A stretch of 64,000 nucleotides of DNA, taken from Brasilonema sennae CENA114 (lineage in GTDB: Bacteria; Cyanobacteriota; Cyanobacteriia; Cyanobacteriales; Nostocaceae). The notes beneath the pieces are model-generated. The model was not told where the DNA came from. It made no database searches and was given only the letters and a program-made list of their open reading frames with translations. Position 1 is the first letter of the stretch. Each line of letters opens with the position of its first letter. The position numbers and the translations under genes were made by a program. Positions 7,456 to 16,083 of the stretch are shown piece after piece. The stretch is taken from the NCBI RefSeq assembly GCF_006968745.1, contig NZ_CP030120.1:1-64000 (forward strand). The letters are read 5' to 3'.

Positions 7456-10395
7456 TCAGTATATGCGCGTAGGGCACGCTGCGCGAACAGCATTTTCTTC
7501 TGACTCCTGACTTCTGAACGGCAGTTGCTTTATGCCGGGGAACCCGTCCACCGCACTGCCTCCTCCTGACTTCTCCTTCAATTGCTTTTGGTTATTCTTA
7601 TCAAGTAGTTCTTTCGCTTCTTCACTTAACTCATTTCCTCGAATCATCTGTACATAAGCCTCAGAAAATCTCACCATTCCAAGCATTGGATTATTGGCAT
7701 ATTTGTTGAGGAATAAAGTACGCAGTTCTTGCTCGTTTGGGTTGTTTGCTACTGCTGCAAGTAAGCAATAAGCAGGATAATAACGACAGAAAGTCAGTTT
7801 GCCATTATCATCAAGTAACCATTGTGAGTAAATACTTTCCCGTTTTGGGAAAAAAGCTTCGGTACTATTGCGTGAGATAATTTCTGATGGGTATTTAAAT
7901 CGGTTAACAAACGGGTCTACTGCAGATGTTTGGATTCTCCCGATGAGTCGTGTGGTAATGTTAGCGAATATTTTGGGAGCTGATTTACTTTGAAATATAC
8001 TTTCTGGCTCTTGTGCTGATAAAATAACACGTATACCAGCTTTTGCACCGTTGGCGCAGAGCCTTCCAATAAGTTCGGCAATTGACTCAAAAGAAAAGAG
8101 AATCGGTGCTTCATCAAGAAAGAAGATACTTGCTTTAGATGATAGGGCACGACGCAAGGCAGCTGCATAAGCGCTGAGTGCGAGGACTGCTGCATCTGCT
8201 TCTGAAGAAAGTGAACGCAGTGCAAATACGAGTAGTCTGGCATCAGTTTTAAAGCTAGATGGATTAGCAATTGATTGACCTACTCGTGAATTTAACCAAA
8301 ACTTTAGTCGCAATCTAATGTGGTCTAATGCATCAAGTATTTCTTTACTATTATTAGCAATGGAATCAAGCTTAATAAATCCCGGTGAGCAGTAATTGTA
8401 AAAATCTTTAAGAGTTGGTATATCTGCCCATTCTGTTGTGACTACTCCATTTTCTAGGGCGAGTTTATACCGAAGCTTGATATCATCATCATTAAAGAAT
8501 GTTTCAATTGCAATTGTAATAATACTCTCGATATTTGATATCATTGTGGGACTGACTCCTATCGGGTTTGTCCCTAGTACCATTGTCAGGAGCGTTGATT
8601 TCAAAAAATCCTTGAAATCAGTCATGCGCTCCTTAATAACTTCAGGTTCATACCCCCTCAAATCGGGTAATTCAAATAAATTGTTTGATTCTTTGCTAAT
8701 ATCAAAATACGCCCCTTCTGTTCCTATGAATTTGGTATAATCGGTAAATGTGGAACTCCCATCAGGTTTGGGATAGTCCAGGGCGATAACGGGGATACCT
8801 TGCGCCAAAGCTGGTGTTAATAATCCTGCTACTAGTACAGACTTACCAGTACGGGTAGTACCAAATACAGCTAAGTTTTTATGTTGGTTGTACAAGTCAA
8901 GATGTACCGGAGTTCCTCCCTCTTCGGCGATTAGCTCAAATCCAGATTTATCTGCTGAAGCGGTTCGCACTAAAGGCATGAGTCCTGGTACTTCACAGGA
9001 GAAATAAGGAAGACGACGGTTGAAGGGTTTAGTAAGTAAATTCTCCCAAACAATAGGTAGACATTGCAACCAAGTCTTCCAGGTATATTCGATTTCTCTA
9101 TCGACAACAGCAGGACGTAAAAAGCAGCTAGATAGATATTGGCAAGCTTCATCTAGTGCAGTGCGACTATGACGATGCATACAGAAGACAACGGCGGTAT
9201 GAATTGGGATTGACCCTTTTAAGATAGTTTCTTGTGCTTTGACTGCCTCCTCAATATTCATATTTGACTTAACATCAATTGACCCCTTTTGAGAAGACAT
9301 CGCAGAAGAGGTGATTGACTGTTTGGTAATTCGTTGCAGAGCAGTTTTTGCTAGTCCTTGATTGGCTTTAGATAGCTGACAAATAATCTCGGTATCGGAG
9401 ATTTTTTCTTTAGATATAACTTCCCAGAGGTATCGAAGCTGCGCATATTCATCAACCCATCCTTGGGGTTTTTCGCTAAATTGGAGAACGCCAATATACT
9501 TATCTTGGAGTTTTACCCAAGCGCGATCAAGAAAAGGAACAGATTTCTCATTTTCCAGCATCAGGTGACGAATGTGAAAGTCGCTGGTTTGAACTTCTCG
9601 AAGTCCCTCTTCATCTAAAATTAGGGGGCTGGGAATCGAATGTGCATCGCTCTTGTTAAACTGGTTCCAGAGAACTGACCATATTTCCTCACTTGTCAGC
9701 GCTTGTACCGAAAGTCCCATTGAGTTAGTAAAAAGTTGCTCCCACCGTTGGAACCCAGAGGTAAAACTATCCTGTAGAATTGTTTCAATTCGTTCTTGCC
9801 TGATACCGTGAATTTGACCAGTAAACTGAAACCATGCTTTCTGCAACTGCTTAATAGTTTTTTCAATTGCATCATGAGAGCGACTATCTTCAGAAGCAAG
9901 GACGCTATAGGTACACCAGAAGCGCAAAAACTTATTTTTGCGGACTCCTGCTTGAGTAAGTTCTCTAGCACGCAGGCGTTCTGAACGTATCAGTAGTGTT
10001 AATTGTTCTAAGTCGCACTTTTGTTCAACTCCTTTTAGTTCCTGTTGACGAAGGAAGTCATCGGTAAATGAGCCAAGGTGAATAGTTAAGGTTTCGCGTT
10101 CGGGTAATTCCTTGAGTCCGCCCTCAATATTTTCAAAAATGGGAATAATTTGTTCAGAGGGTAGCGATGGATGAATTCCTTGGACGTCGAAGCAGAATTT
10201 GATTTGGATGTCTTGTTTTTTCTGAAGAATAAGTGCGCCTAATCTGTTGCGACCAGCAAGTGAGATACTTGCAATCCCAGCTAGGTGGGTAATGTCCTCA
10301 AACGGCGTGAGGTTTTTGACAACGCCTAATTGTTCTATGTCTAAGGACTTTCTGCCAATCTTATCCTTTTGTTTCGTTGAGGCGGTCGAACTCAT
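7456..10395 (-). CDS. VirB4/TraC-like conjugation ATPase with a repeat-derived tail
   Basis: 979 residues. The N-terminal ~450 residues form the divergent VirB4/TraC N-domain. The ATPase domain has a Walker A at ~505-515 (FGTTRTGKSVL) and a Walker B at ~775 (SIFFLDEAPILF), followed by SAQEPESIF, which fits the sensor/motif III region of VirB4/FtsK-HerA ATPases. These proteins energise pilus assembly and substrate transfer at the inner membrane. The final ~35 residues (GGGSAVDGFPGIKQLPFRSQ onward) come from an intergenic repeat and match the tail of the VirB8-like protein. Length and domain order fit the family once the tail is removed. Confidence 0.9.
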   Translation of the reverse strand: MSSTASTKQKDKIGRKSLDIEQLGVVKNLTPFEDITHLAGIASISLAGRNRLGALILQKKQDIQIKFCFDVQGIHPSLPSEQIIPIFENIEGGLKELPERETLTIHLGSFTDDFLRQQELKGVEQKCDLEQLTLLIRSERLRARELTQAGVRKNKFLRFWCTYSVLASEDSRSHDAIEKTIKQLQKAWFQFTGQIHGIRQERIETILQDSFTSGFQRWEQLFTNSMGLSVQALTSEEIWSVLWNQFNKSDAHSIPSPLILDEEGLREVQTSDFHIRHLMLENEKSVPFLDRAWVKLQDKYIGVLQFSEKPQGWVDEYAQLRYLWEVISKEKISDTEIICQLSKANQGLAKTALQRITKQSITSSAMSSQKGSIDVKSNMNIEEAVKAQETILKGSIPIHTAVVFCMHRHSRTALDEACQYLSSCFLRPAVVDREIEYTWKTWLQCLPIVWENLLTKPFNRRLPYFSCEVPGLMPLVRTASADKSGFELIAEEGGTPVHLDLYNQHKNLAVFGTTRTGKSVLVAGLLTPALAQGIPVIALDYPKPDGSSTFTDYTKFIGTEGAYFDISKESNNLFELPDLRGYEPEVIKERMTDFKDFLKSTLLTMVLGTNPIGVSPTMISNIESIITIAIETFFNDDDIKLRYKLALENGVVTTEWADIPTLKDFYNYCSPGFIKLDSIANNSKEILDALDHIRLRLKFWLNSRVGQSIANPSSFKTDARLLVFALRSLSSEADAAVLALSAYAAALRRALSSKASIFFLDEAPILFSFESIAELIGRLCANGAKAGIRVILSAQEPESIFQSKSAPKIFANITTRLIGRIQTSAVDPFVNRFKYPSEIISRNSTEAFFPKRESIYSQWLLDDNGKLTFCRYYPAYCLLAAVANNPNEQELRTLFLNKYANNPMLGMVRFSEAYVQMIRGNELSEEAKELLDKNNQKQLKEKSGGGSAVDGFPGIKQLPFRSQESEENAVRAACPTRIY
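7495..7580. repeat. GC-rich dispersed repeat, copy inside the VirB4-like 3' end
   Basis: CTGACTCCTGACTTCTGAACGG, a GC-rich core (GCCGGGGAACCCGTCCACCG) and CTGCCTCCTCCTGA follow the same order as at 4325-4400. The repeat encodes the protein tail and is read through to a stop in downstream sequence at 7456. Confidence 0.75.
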
Positions 10396-10642
10396 AATGT
10401 GTGGTTGCGTGCGTTAATTTTTCTTAACTTGGAAAGGGAACTCTTAACAGCGAACGCTTAACAGCGAATAGGGAATAGGGAATGGGGAACGCTTAACAGT
10501 GAAGAAGCGAAAGAACTATTGAACAGGGGGTAGGGTGTAAGGGTGTGCAAAAAATAACTCTCTCTTTCCTCCCTACTCCCCCTGCTTCCCCTGCTTCCCC
10601 TGCCTCCCCTGCTCCCCCTACTCCCCCTGCTCCCCCTGCTCC
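10396..10642. repeat. Intergenic low-complexity repeats
   Basis: The gap between the VirB4- and VirB3-like genes holds GAATAGGGAAT/GGGGAACGCTTAACAG-type short repeats at 10440-10500 and a C-rich array of CCTGCTTCC/CCTGCTCCC units at 10565-10645, ending at the 3' end of the VirB3-like gene. No promoter stands out. Confidence 0.7.
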
Positions 10643-10981
10643 CTACACCCTGCGCTTTTTCCTGAATTTTGGTTCCTGGGGAGGATGAACAAGCGAGACA
10701 AATGGTTTGTAGCCACGAATGATGCGGGGTGTGCCGATAAATTTACCGAAGAAGGCTTGATTTGAAGAGACTGTCCACCAGGTTGCCCATCCCCAAGCGA
10801 TCGCTATACCAGTTGCTAACCATGATTGTTGCATAAATCCTTTGACAACCATGTACCCAATGAGTGCGATCGCACTCCAGGGAATTATTTGGTCGGCGCT
10901 CAATGGTCCGAAGCGCGGCTGTTTTCCAAGGATGTGGTTGACAGTACGGAATTCGCGTCGTGGTTTGTCCATTTTTACCAA
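10643..10981 (-). CDS. VirB3/TrbD-like small membrane protein
   Basis: 112 residues with two adjacent hydrophobic segments (~33-50 and ~53-72) between basic ends. Small, positively charged two-helix proteins directly upstream of virB4 are typically VirB3/TrbD, which help place VirB4 at the inner membrane. The start at 10981 gives MVKMDKPRRE; the second Met is an alternative. Assignment is by size, topology and place between VirB2- and VirB4-like genes. Confidence 0.6.
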   Translation of the reverse strand: MVKMDKPRREFRTVNHILGKQPRFGPLSADQIIPWSAIALIGYMVVKGFMQQSWLATGIAIAWGWATWWTVSSNQAFFGKFIGTPRIIRGYKPFVSLVHPPQEPKFRKKRRV

Positions 10982-11094
10982 GAAAGCACTCGTGACGTCA
11001 GTCGTCAGAAGTTAGAATAAAATAGTGAGTTCTTCTTTAATTCTTCTTATTCTCCTGAATACTAAATCAGGACTTGCTGAGTTCTTTTCATTTA

Positions 11095-11715
11095 TTAACC
11101 GCCAGTACCACCACCGACGACTAATGCAGCAAGAATGTCACCAACAACAACAGTTATAGCCACGATAATTGGTGTTCTAGCAATGGTTTGCCAGTCTTCA
11201 TCATTGCGGGCAGCTTGCACAACCCGTACTAGACCGATACCCAGGTAAATGAGGAACAAACCTCGTAATACAGCAAAAATAAAACCGATAACTTTGGCGT
11301 CAATTCCGGGAAAGTAGGAGGCGTTTTTGAAAAATGTTTCTGCGTTATTCATAAACTGTGCGTTGGCTGGTGCAACAGCAAAGTCGAGTAGAAAAATCGT
11401 GCTAACAATTCCAAACAGTATTGTGTAAATGTTGATGCCATACCTGCGCTGCAATTTATCAATATTGGCAAGTAGACTGTTTGCTTCTTTTGGCAGTAGG
11501 GCAACTCCTGCAGTTAAAAATGCCAAACTTGCTATCACCATATTGTGAATCGAGATATCTACAATCATTAACCCAGTTCCCACTACCATTAATGCAGCAA
11601 TTGTGCCATTTTCTTTCCAATTACGCTTGCGGCGAACAGGAGCAGGATATCCATATTCTTCTTCATAGCTCTTAACGCGGTCATTATCAAATTCGGATTC
11701 GTAGTGTGTTCTCAT
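11095..11715 (-). CDS. Probable VirB2-like pilin precursor with N-terminal membrane extension
   Basis: 206 residues. A charged N-terminus (~1-33) is followed by two hydrophobic segments (~37-77), a third with a signal-like end (~97-118, VAPANAQF), then ~85 residues with two strong hydrophobic helices (~140-165, ~178-203) and a Gly-rich end (VVGGGTGG). The last part has the size and two-helix form of a mature VirB2/TrbC pilin, and APANA looks like a peptidase site. It is first in the VirB-like run. A polytopic protein unrelated to VirB2 is possible. Confidence 0.5.
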   Translation of the reverse strand: MRTHYESEFDNDRVKSYEEEYGYPAPVRRKRNWKENGTIAALMVVGTGLMIVDISIHNMVIASLAFLTAGVALLPKEANSLLANIDKLQRRYGINIYTILFGIVSTIFLLDFAVAPANAQFMNNAETFFKNASYFPGIDAKVIGFIFAVLRGLFLIYLGIGLVRVVQAARNDEDWQTIARTPIIVAITVVVGDILAALVVGGGTGG

Positions 11716-12030
11716 AAAAAAGTAGATGATTTTGATTGAAGAGTGAATGAAACTTTGTAGGAGTCATCAAGAAGTGAGTGACCAGTCCTGAGTCCTTGCT
11801 CCAACTTCTCGTTTGTAAACCTATTTTATGAGGGTTCTATCCGTCAAAGCATCTAATAATTTTCTAGTTTCAGACACTATTTTTTCGGAAAGTTTGTTAG
11901 TTAAAAATTATCAGATTTTTGATTGACAAATTCCAATATTTAAATCAGTAACTTTTTTCGTAATGTTTGACCTGAGGTACTCACCATAGTTCAGAGTTGT
12001 ATAGGCAAATAAATATAGTTAACAGTTTCT

Positions 12031-12345
12031 TGTGTGAAAATTCCTTCCGAAGCCGAGGTATTTAGGGGAAACCGTGGTCGCGTAGCAAGACTGTTTTGAG
12101 CTATATTGCCCATAAGTCTTTCAAAGATGGACGGTGTTGAACATACTTTGTTGTAAGCGACAGCGAGTGGAGGTCTGTTTTGAAAATAGGAACCGGCGAA
12201 AGTTGATTCTCATGCTTGGTTGTGGGTGATAAACCGGAGGGCGTAATACGGGTGGATCGCCCGTGAGATTTGTTGGCAAATTAATAGGGTGTGTTAGCCG
12301 TCTGGTGATTTGCTAAACTCAGGAGTAAAAATAGTAAGAGCAAAA
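12031..12345. other. Unassigned GC-richer segment with RNA-like structure; possible group II intron 5' fragment
   Basis: This segment lies in the 650-bp gene-free gap 11716-12368, whose first 310 bp are AT-rich and featureless to me. From about GTGTGAAAATTCC the composition changes. Phrases such as GAGGTATTTAGGGGAAACCG, GTAAGCGACAGCGAGTGGAGG and ACGGGTGGATCGCCCGT (a 5-bp stem) look like a folded RNA rather than code. The GTGTG start and GGGGAAACC-type stretch recall domain I of bacterial group II introns, but I see no reverse transcriptase and no certain domain V. Tentative. Confidence 0.3.
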
Positions 12346-12430
12346 ACAAAAGTGAACCGGAGACGTTTGTGAGACGAGATGCCATTTTCAAGCGCTTTTC
12401 AAGCGTTCCCCTGGATTACTTTTTGAATTA

Positions 12431-13159
12431 GTGGAGCAACCGCCACCGGATGCTAGGAACTACCGCTTTGAGTCGGTTGAAGTGAAGGAACCGACGTTCC
12501 GGATTGATGGCGTATTCTTACCACCACCTAATGCTTCGCCTCAAATTGTCTTCTTTGCAGAAGTGCAATTTCAAAAGGATGAGTTGCTCTACCATCGCTT
12601 CTTCTCAGAGTCTCTGCTGTACCTGTATCGCAATCCCGCGCTCTACGATGACTGGTACGGGATTATCATCTTCCAGTCTCGCAGCTTAGAACCAGAAAAC
12701 ACCGCGATACATCGCTCGCTCCTTGCTGGTTCACAGGTGCGACGGATTTATCTTGATGAGTTGGGCAACCCAGATAAACAGCCTGTGGGGATTAGCCTGA
12801 TGCAGTTGACCATCGCCCCCGAAGCTCAGATGGTTAATCAGGCAAGACGGTTGATTGAGCGGGTGCGGGTGGAGGAGACTGCTAACCCATTCAAGGACGA
12901 GATAATAGAGGTGATCACTACAATCGCCGTTTACAAGTTTGCCAATCTAAGCCGCGAGGAGGTCGAAGCAATGTTAGGAGTTAATCTAGAAGAAACTAGA
13001 GTTTACCAGGAAGCCAAGGAAGAGGGACGACATGAAGTGAAGCTGGAGCTGGTGCCCCGGATGCTGACGCGTGGTATGACAATCGAAGAGATTGCTGAGT
13101 TACTTAACTTAACAATCTCACAAGTGCAACGAGCGGCTCAACAAGAATCCCAAGATTGA
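12431..13159 (+). CDS. Rpn/DUF2887-family nuclease-like protein with frameshifted N-terminus
   Basis: 242 residues as read from the GTG at 12431. The phrases FESVEVKEPTFRIDGVFLPP, VFFAEVQFQKDELLYHRFF and YLYRNP are typical of cyanobacterial DUF2887/Rpn (PD-(D/E)XK transposase/nuclease-like) proteins; the D-x-E-V-Q core is present. The frame stays open upstream and reads FQALFKRSPGLLFEL, the usual family N-terminus, but has no start. A GTG at 12369 with a good ribosome site (GGAG at about 12358) starts the expected RRDAIF in another frame. A small indel near 12385 therefore separates start from body. Probably a recent pseudogene, or made only from the weak internal GTG. Confidence 0.8.
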   Translation: MEQPPPDARNYRFESVEVKEPTFRIDGVFLPPPNASPQIVFFAEVQFQKDELLYHRFFSESLLYLYRNPALYDDWYGIIIFQSRSLEPENTAIHRSLLAGSQVRRIYLDELGNPDKQPVGISLMQLTIAPEAQMVNQARRLIERVRVEETANPFKDEIIEVITTIAVYKFANLSREEVEAMLGVNLEETRVYQEAKEEGRHEVKLELVPRMLTRGMTIEEIAELLNLTISQVQRAAQQESQD

Positions 13160-13222
13160 CGCTCTCATTTATGGATTGACAAAAATAAAAGTGTATTTGG
13201 CCACTATCTTTAAGCAAAGTAA

Positions 13223-13252
13223 AATCCCTAAAGACCATGATCTTTAGGGATT
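13223..13252. terminator. Perfect hairpin between convergent genes
   Basis: AATCCCTAAAGA and TCTTTAGGGATT form a 12-bp perfect stem with a 6-nt loop. It lies between the plus-strand DUF2887 gene and the minus-strand DUF192 gene, as expected for a bidirectional terminator, though no long T-run follows. Confidence 0.6.
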
Positions 13253-13297
13253 GAATGCCTGATATTTACTAATATGTTGTTTGATTAGGAGTTGAGG

Positions 13298-13837
13298 CTA
13301 TTTAAGATTGATTTTGAGAAATCCTCCATTATTTAACCCTAAAGAATCTACACTACCAGCAGGTAATTCGATGACTTGGTTTACAGGGTACACTGAATTG
13401 TATTTAGGACATTCCTGAGTTGTACAGGGTGGTACATTCCTGACGATATGTTTAATTTCTCCACTTTTAAGAAATATCATATCTAGGGGAATGTGAGTAT
13501 CCTTCATCCACAAGCTAATTGGTTCTGATTTGTTGATAACAAATAGCATCCCGTGGTTGTTCGGTATTGACTTGCGGAATTTGAGTCCTTTGGATAGTTC
13601 TTGGGCAACTCTAGCTACCTCTAGTGTGATAGTTTGGTTATTACTAGTAAAGGTTGCACCAATAGGTAGATACTGGGGTTGATGATTCCAAAAGTAGAGT
13701 GATAGGGGTGAGAGGGCAGCAGTAAAACCAGCAATTGGTCCAACGACAAAGAGAATTTTGAAGAATAGGCTTTTTGGTGAAGTTTGTGCGCCTTTTGTTT
13801 GAATTATTCTTTGAGTGGTTGGTCTTGTGACTTTCAT
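13298..13837 (-). CDS. DUF192-family protein
   Basis: 179 residues with an N-terminal membrane anchor or signal (~27-50), then a ~115-residue DUF192 domain: GLKFRKSIPNNHGMLFV, SLWMKDTHIPLDMIFL, and the C-terminal YPVNQVIELPAGSVDSLGL. These match the family pattern (G-L-x-x-R, G-M-L-F, F/L-W-M-K-x-T-x-I-P-L-D-x-x-F). The family's biochemical role is not established; members are usually exported. A Cys pair (PPCTTQECP) is an insertion typical of some cyanobacterial members. It stands alone on the minus strand. Confidence 0.9.
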   Translation of the reverse strand: MKVTRPTTQRIIQTKGAQTSPKSLFFKILFVVGPIAGFTAALSPLSLYFWNHQPQYLPIGATFTSNNQTITLEVARVAQELSKGLKFRKSIPNNHGMLFVINKSEPISLWMKDTHIPLDMIFLKSGEIKHIVRNVPPCTTQECPKYNSVYPVNQVIELPAGSVDSLGLNNGGFLKINLK

Positions 13838-13875
13838 AATTTTAGATAAGTAAAGTGATAAGGTGGTTAAAGAGC

Positions 13876-13944
13876 GTGAACAGTGAACAGTGACCAGTGA
13901 CCAGTAAACAGTGAACAGTGAACAGTAAACAGTAAACAGTGAAG
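13876..13944. repeat. Short tandem heptamer array (GTGAACA/GTAAACA/GTGACCA)
   Basis: About nine consecutive 7-bp units of the type GT(G/A)A(A/C)CA upstream of the DUF192 gene. Short tandem repeats of this kind are common in filamentous cyanobacteria. Confidence 0.85.
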
Positions 13945-14062
13945 GAGTCAGGAGGAGCCAGCACTGCGGGAGGGTCTCCCTCCGTAGGTGTCTGGCGTTC
14001 AGAAGTCAGGAGGAGCCAGTGCGGTGGACGGGTCTCCCGGCATAAAGCACCTGGCGTTCAGA
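13940..14062. repeat. Two tandem copies of the GGAGCCAG-type dispersed repeat
   Basis: GTCAGGAGGAGCCAGCACTG with CTGGCGTTCAGAAGTCAGGAG, then GGAGCCAGTGCGGTGGACGG with CTGGCGTTCAGAAGTC: the same family as the protein-tail repeats at 4325 and 7495, here in non-coding DNA. GTCTCCC and CGGCATAAAGCA correspond to the part that codes for the GFPGIKQ-type tail. Confidence 0.7.
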
Positions 14063-14125
14063 AGTCGCAGTTCTTTATTTCTTCCTTCTGAATACTGAAT
14101 TCAGAATTGCTGAATTCTTCTTCAA

Positions 14126-14160
14126 ACTGATAACTGATAACTGATAACTGATAACTGATT
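14126..14160. repeat. CTGATAA tandem heptamer array
   Basis: Four to five CTGATAA units just downstream of the AAA+ gene (minus strand). A typical cyanobacterial short tandem repeat. Confidence 0.85.
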
Positions 14161-14171
14161 TCTGACGTTTG

Positions 14172-15809
14172 CTAGCTGAAAATATTGATGTTTCCAACAG
14201 CAAACTTACTTTCATCTCGCAGGCTACTAGGTAAAGCTTGTTGGTCAGCTTTATTACGCATCGACTCGACTCTATCGGCTTCGCGGATAGCAAGCGGGTT
14301 GATTTGGCGGCGTTCTTCAAGCAGCGCTTCAATGGTTAATTCTAGGGGTGGGAGTTCTGAGGATGTGTAGGTATCTTCTGCTGTCATCGTGCAAAAAATA
14401 CTAAAAGCAGCACGCTCAACAATCGTCTGGATTTCAGATCCTACGCAACGGTTAGTCGCTTTCAGGATACGCCGCCATTCGTCCTCGCTCCAGGGGTCGT
14501 TACTATTGCGGAAGCGCTTGTCAAATCGGGCGGCATGAAGCTTAAATATTGTATGTCTTTCCCCATTGTTGGGTAGGTCTACCTTAAATAAATAGTCAAA
14601 CCGTCCAGCGCGGGTGAGTTCGGGTGGTAACCATTCCATCCGGTTAACCGACGCGATGACCAGTACGTCTGATGTGCGCTCTTGCATCCAAGTCAACAAC
14701 TGACCCGCAAGCCGTTTGGCCAGGTCGTCATCCCCAGCGAAGCCTTTATCGAAGTCGTCAAAATACAAAATTACTTGGTTAAGCCTATCTACCAGTCGCA
14801 ATAAGCGTTTGAGTTTAACTTCTGCTTGATTACCAAAACTTCTAAAGTTACCCCAATCGACCATGATGAGGGGAATCCCCATATTTTGAGAACAGGCTTT
14901 TGCTGAGTGTGATTTTCCCGTTCCTGGTGGTCCTACGAGCATGATACCCTTGGGTACACGCAGATTGTATTGTTTGGCACGCGGGGTGAGCAATCGCTTG
15001 AACTTTTTGAAGGATTCCTGCATGAGTTCTAATCCCCCAAGTTGCACTTTTGGTGGAGGTAAAAACTCTATATCATACAAGCGGTTGAGCAATTGAATTT
15101 TTCTTGATAGTAGAAGTTTAGCTATCTCGCTGGAATTTCCGGTAGGGTGAGTTTTTTCAATATCTTTGAAGCAAGAAATAATATCAGAAATATACAATCC
15201 AGCACTACTATATGCAATTTCCAACCAGTCTTGGTCTGTATATGTTGAAGGGAGAATTTTACTATTAATTAAATTGTCAATAATTTCTTGTGTATCTGGC
15301 AGTTCTTGTGTCCATAAAGGAATAATAGCCGCCATTTCGCTTGTTATCTCGGCGTGGTGTCCTAGTAATATAGTAGTTTTCCCGCTATCTTGGTTGGAAT
15401 GCTTGAGGTTAATTAGGGACGACTTAATCCATGACGATACAATCAAAAAATCGGCTGATTGATTGTTATTTTCTTTTATCCAAGGGAAGATATTCTCAAC
15501 AATTAATATCCCGATTTCAGAATAACCCTTCCAAAAATTGAGTACTTGAAAATAGTCTTCTTTATTTTGTTTGACGGTTGGTTTATAGTCATTGAACTCT
15601 CGCAGAATGAGATTTTCTTTCACGCCGACAGCTAGTTCCTTAATACTGGACTCATTGAGATTCCATATGTAAGCTTTATTACCTGTATTTTGACAGTAAG
15701 CAGCGATACGGGTGAGGAGGCGGTGACGTTCTTGGAGGGGGGATTCGCAGGCGATGACGGGATAATTATTGGCAAGAAGGTCTTCTAGACAATTAAAGCT
15801 GGATTTCAT
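14172..15809 (-). CDS. Ycf46-like AAA+ ATPase
   Basis: 545 residues. The N-terminal ~255 residues (CESPLQERHRLLTRI at ~20) form the degenerate first half seen in Ycf46-type proteins; the C-terminal half is a complete AAA+ module: Walker A GPPGTGKS at ~292, Walker B VILYFDDFDKGF at ~347, sensor 1 VIASVNRMEWLPPEL at ~385 with arginine-finger type ELTRAGRFD, and sensor 2 region at ~455. Ycf46 proteins in cyanobacteria are cytoplasmic and linked to inorganic-carbon responses; this copy is plasmid- or island-like in context and may serve another role. It is preceded by 270 bp of AT-rich DNA in which I see no feature. Confidence 0.82.
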   Translation of the reverse strand: MKSSFNCLEDLLANNYPVIACESPLQERHRLLTRIAAYCQNTGNKAYIWNLNESSIKELAVGVKENLILREFNDYKPTVKQNKEDYFQVLNFWKGYSEIGILIVENIFPWIKENNNQSADFLIVSSWIKSSLINLKHSNQDSGKTTILLGHHAEITSEMAAIIPLWTQELPDTQEIIDNLINSKILPSTYTDQDWLEIAYSSAGLYISDIISCFKDIEKTHPTGNSSEIAKLLLSRKIQLLNRLYDIEFLPPPKVQLGGLELMQESFKKFKRLLTPRAKQYNLRVPKGIMLVGPPGTGKSHSAKACSQNMGIPLIMVDWGNFRSFGNQAEVKLKRLLRLVDRLNQVILYFDDFDKGFAGDDDLAKRLAGQLLTWMQERTSDVLVIASVNRMEWLPPELTRAGRFDYLFKVDLPNNGERHTIFKLHAARFDKRFRNSNDPWSEDEWRRILKATNRCVGSEIQTIVERAAFSIFCTMTAEDTYTSSELPPLELTIEALLEERRQINPLAIREADRVESMRNKADQQALPSSLRDESKFAVGNINIFS

Positions 15810-16083
15810 TTAGTGTTGCTTGTAGCTTCTTAGAAGCAATCCTAACTAGAAGGGATGGAATTGGCAGCTGATAATTTTCTAATTTTTGGATGAAAAACAT
15901 TAGAAAAAAGTTAGTTGATTTTCAGTATTTTGTTGATTGAATTGCTGGTTGTGAATGTAGATAATTGCGAAGAGTTCTCCTGAATCCTTACGTTTTTCGT
16001 TTTTCAAAAAATCAATATGAAGATTTTACAATCTGACTGTAACAACTCATCTGAGCCATGTGGTATGAGGAGTTAGTGCAGCT

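Noticed and set aside
13876..14160. Possible CRISPR or attachment-site array
   Set aside because: The units are contiguous heptamers and dispersed repeat copies, without unique spacers.
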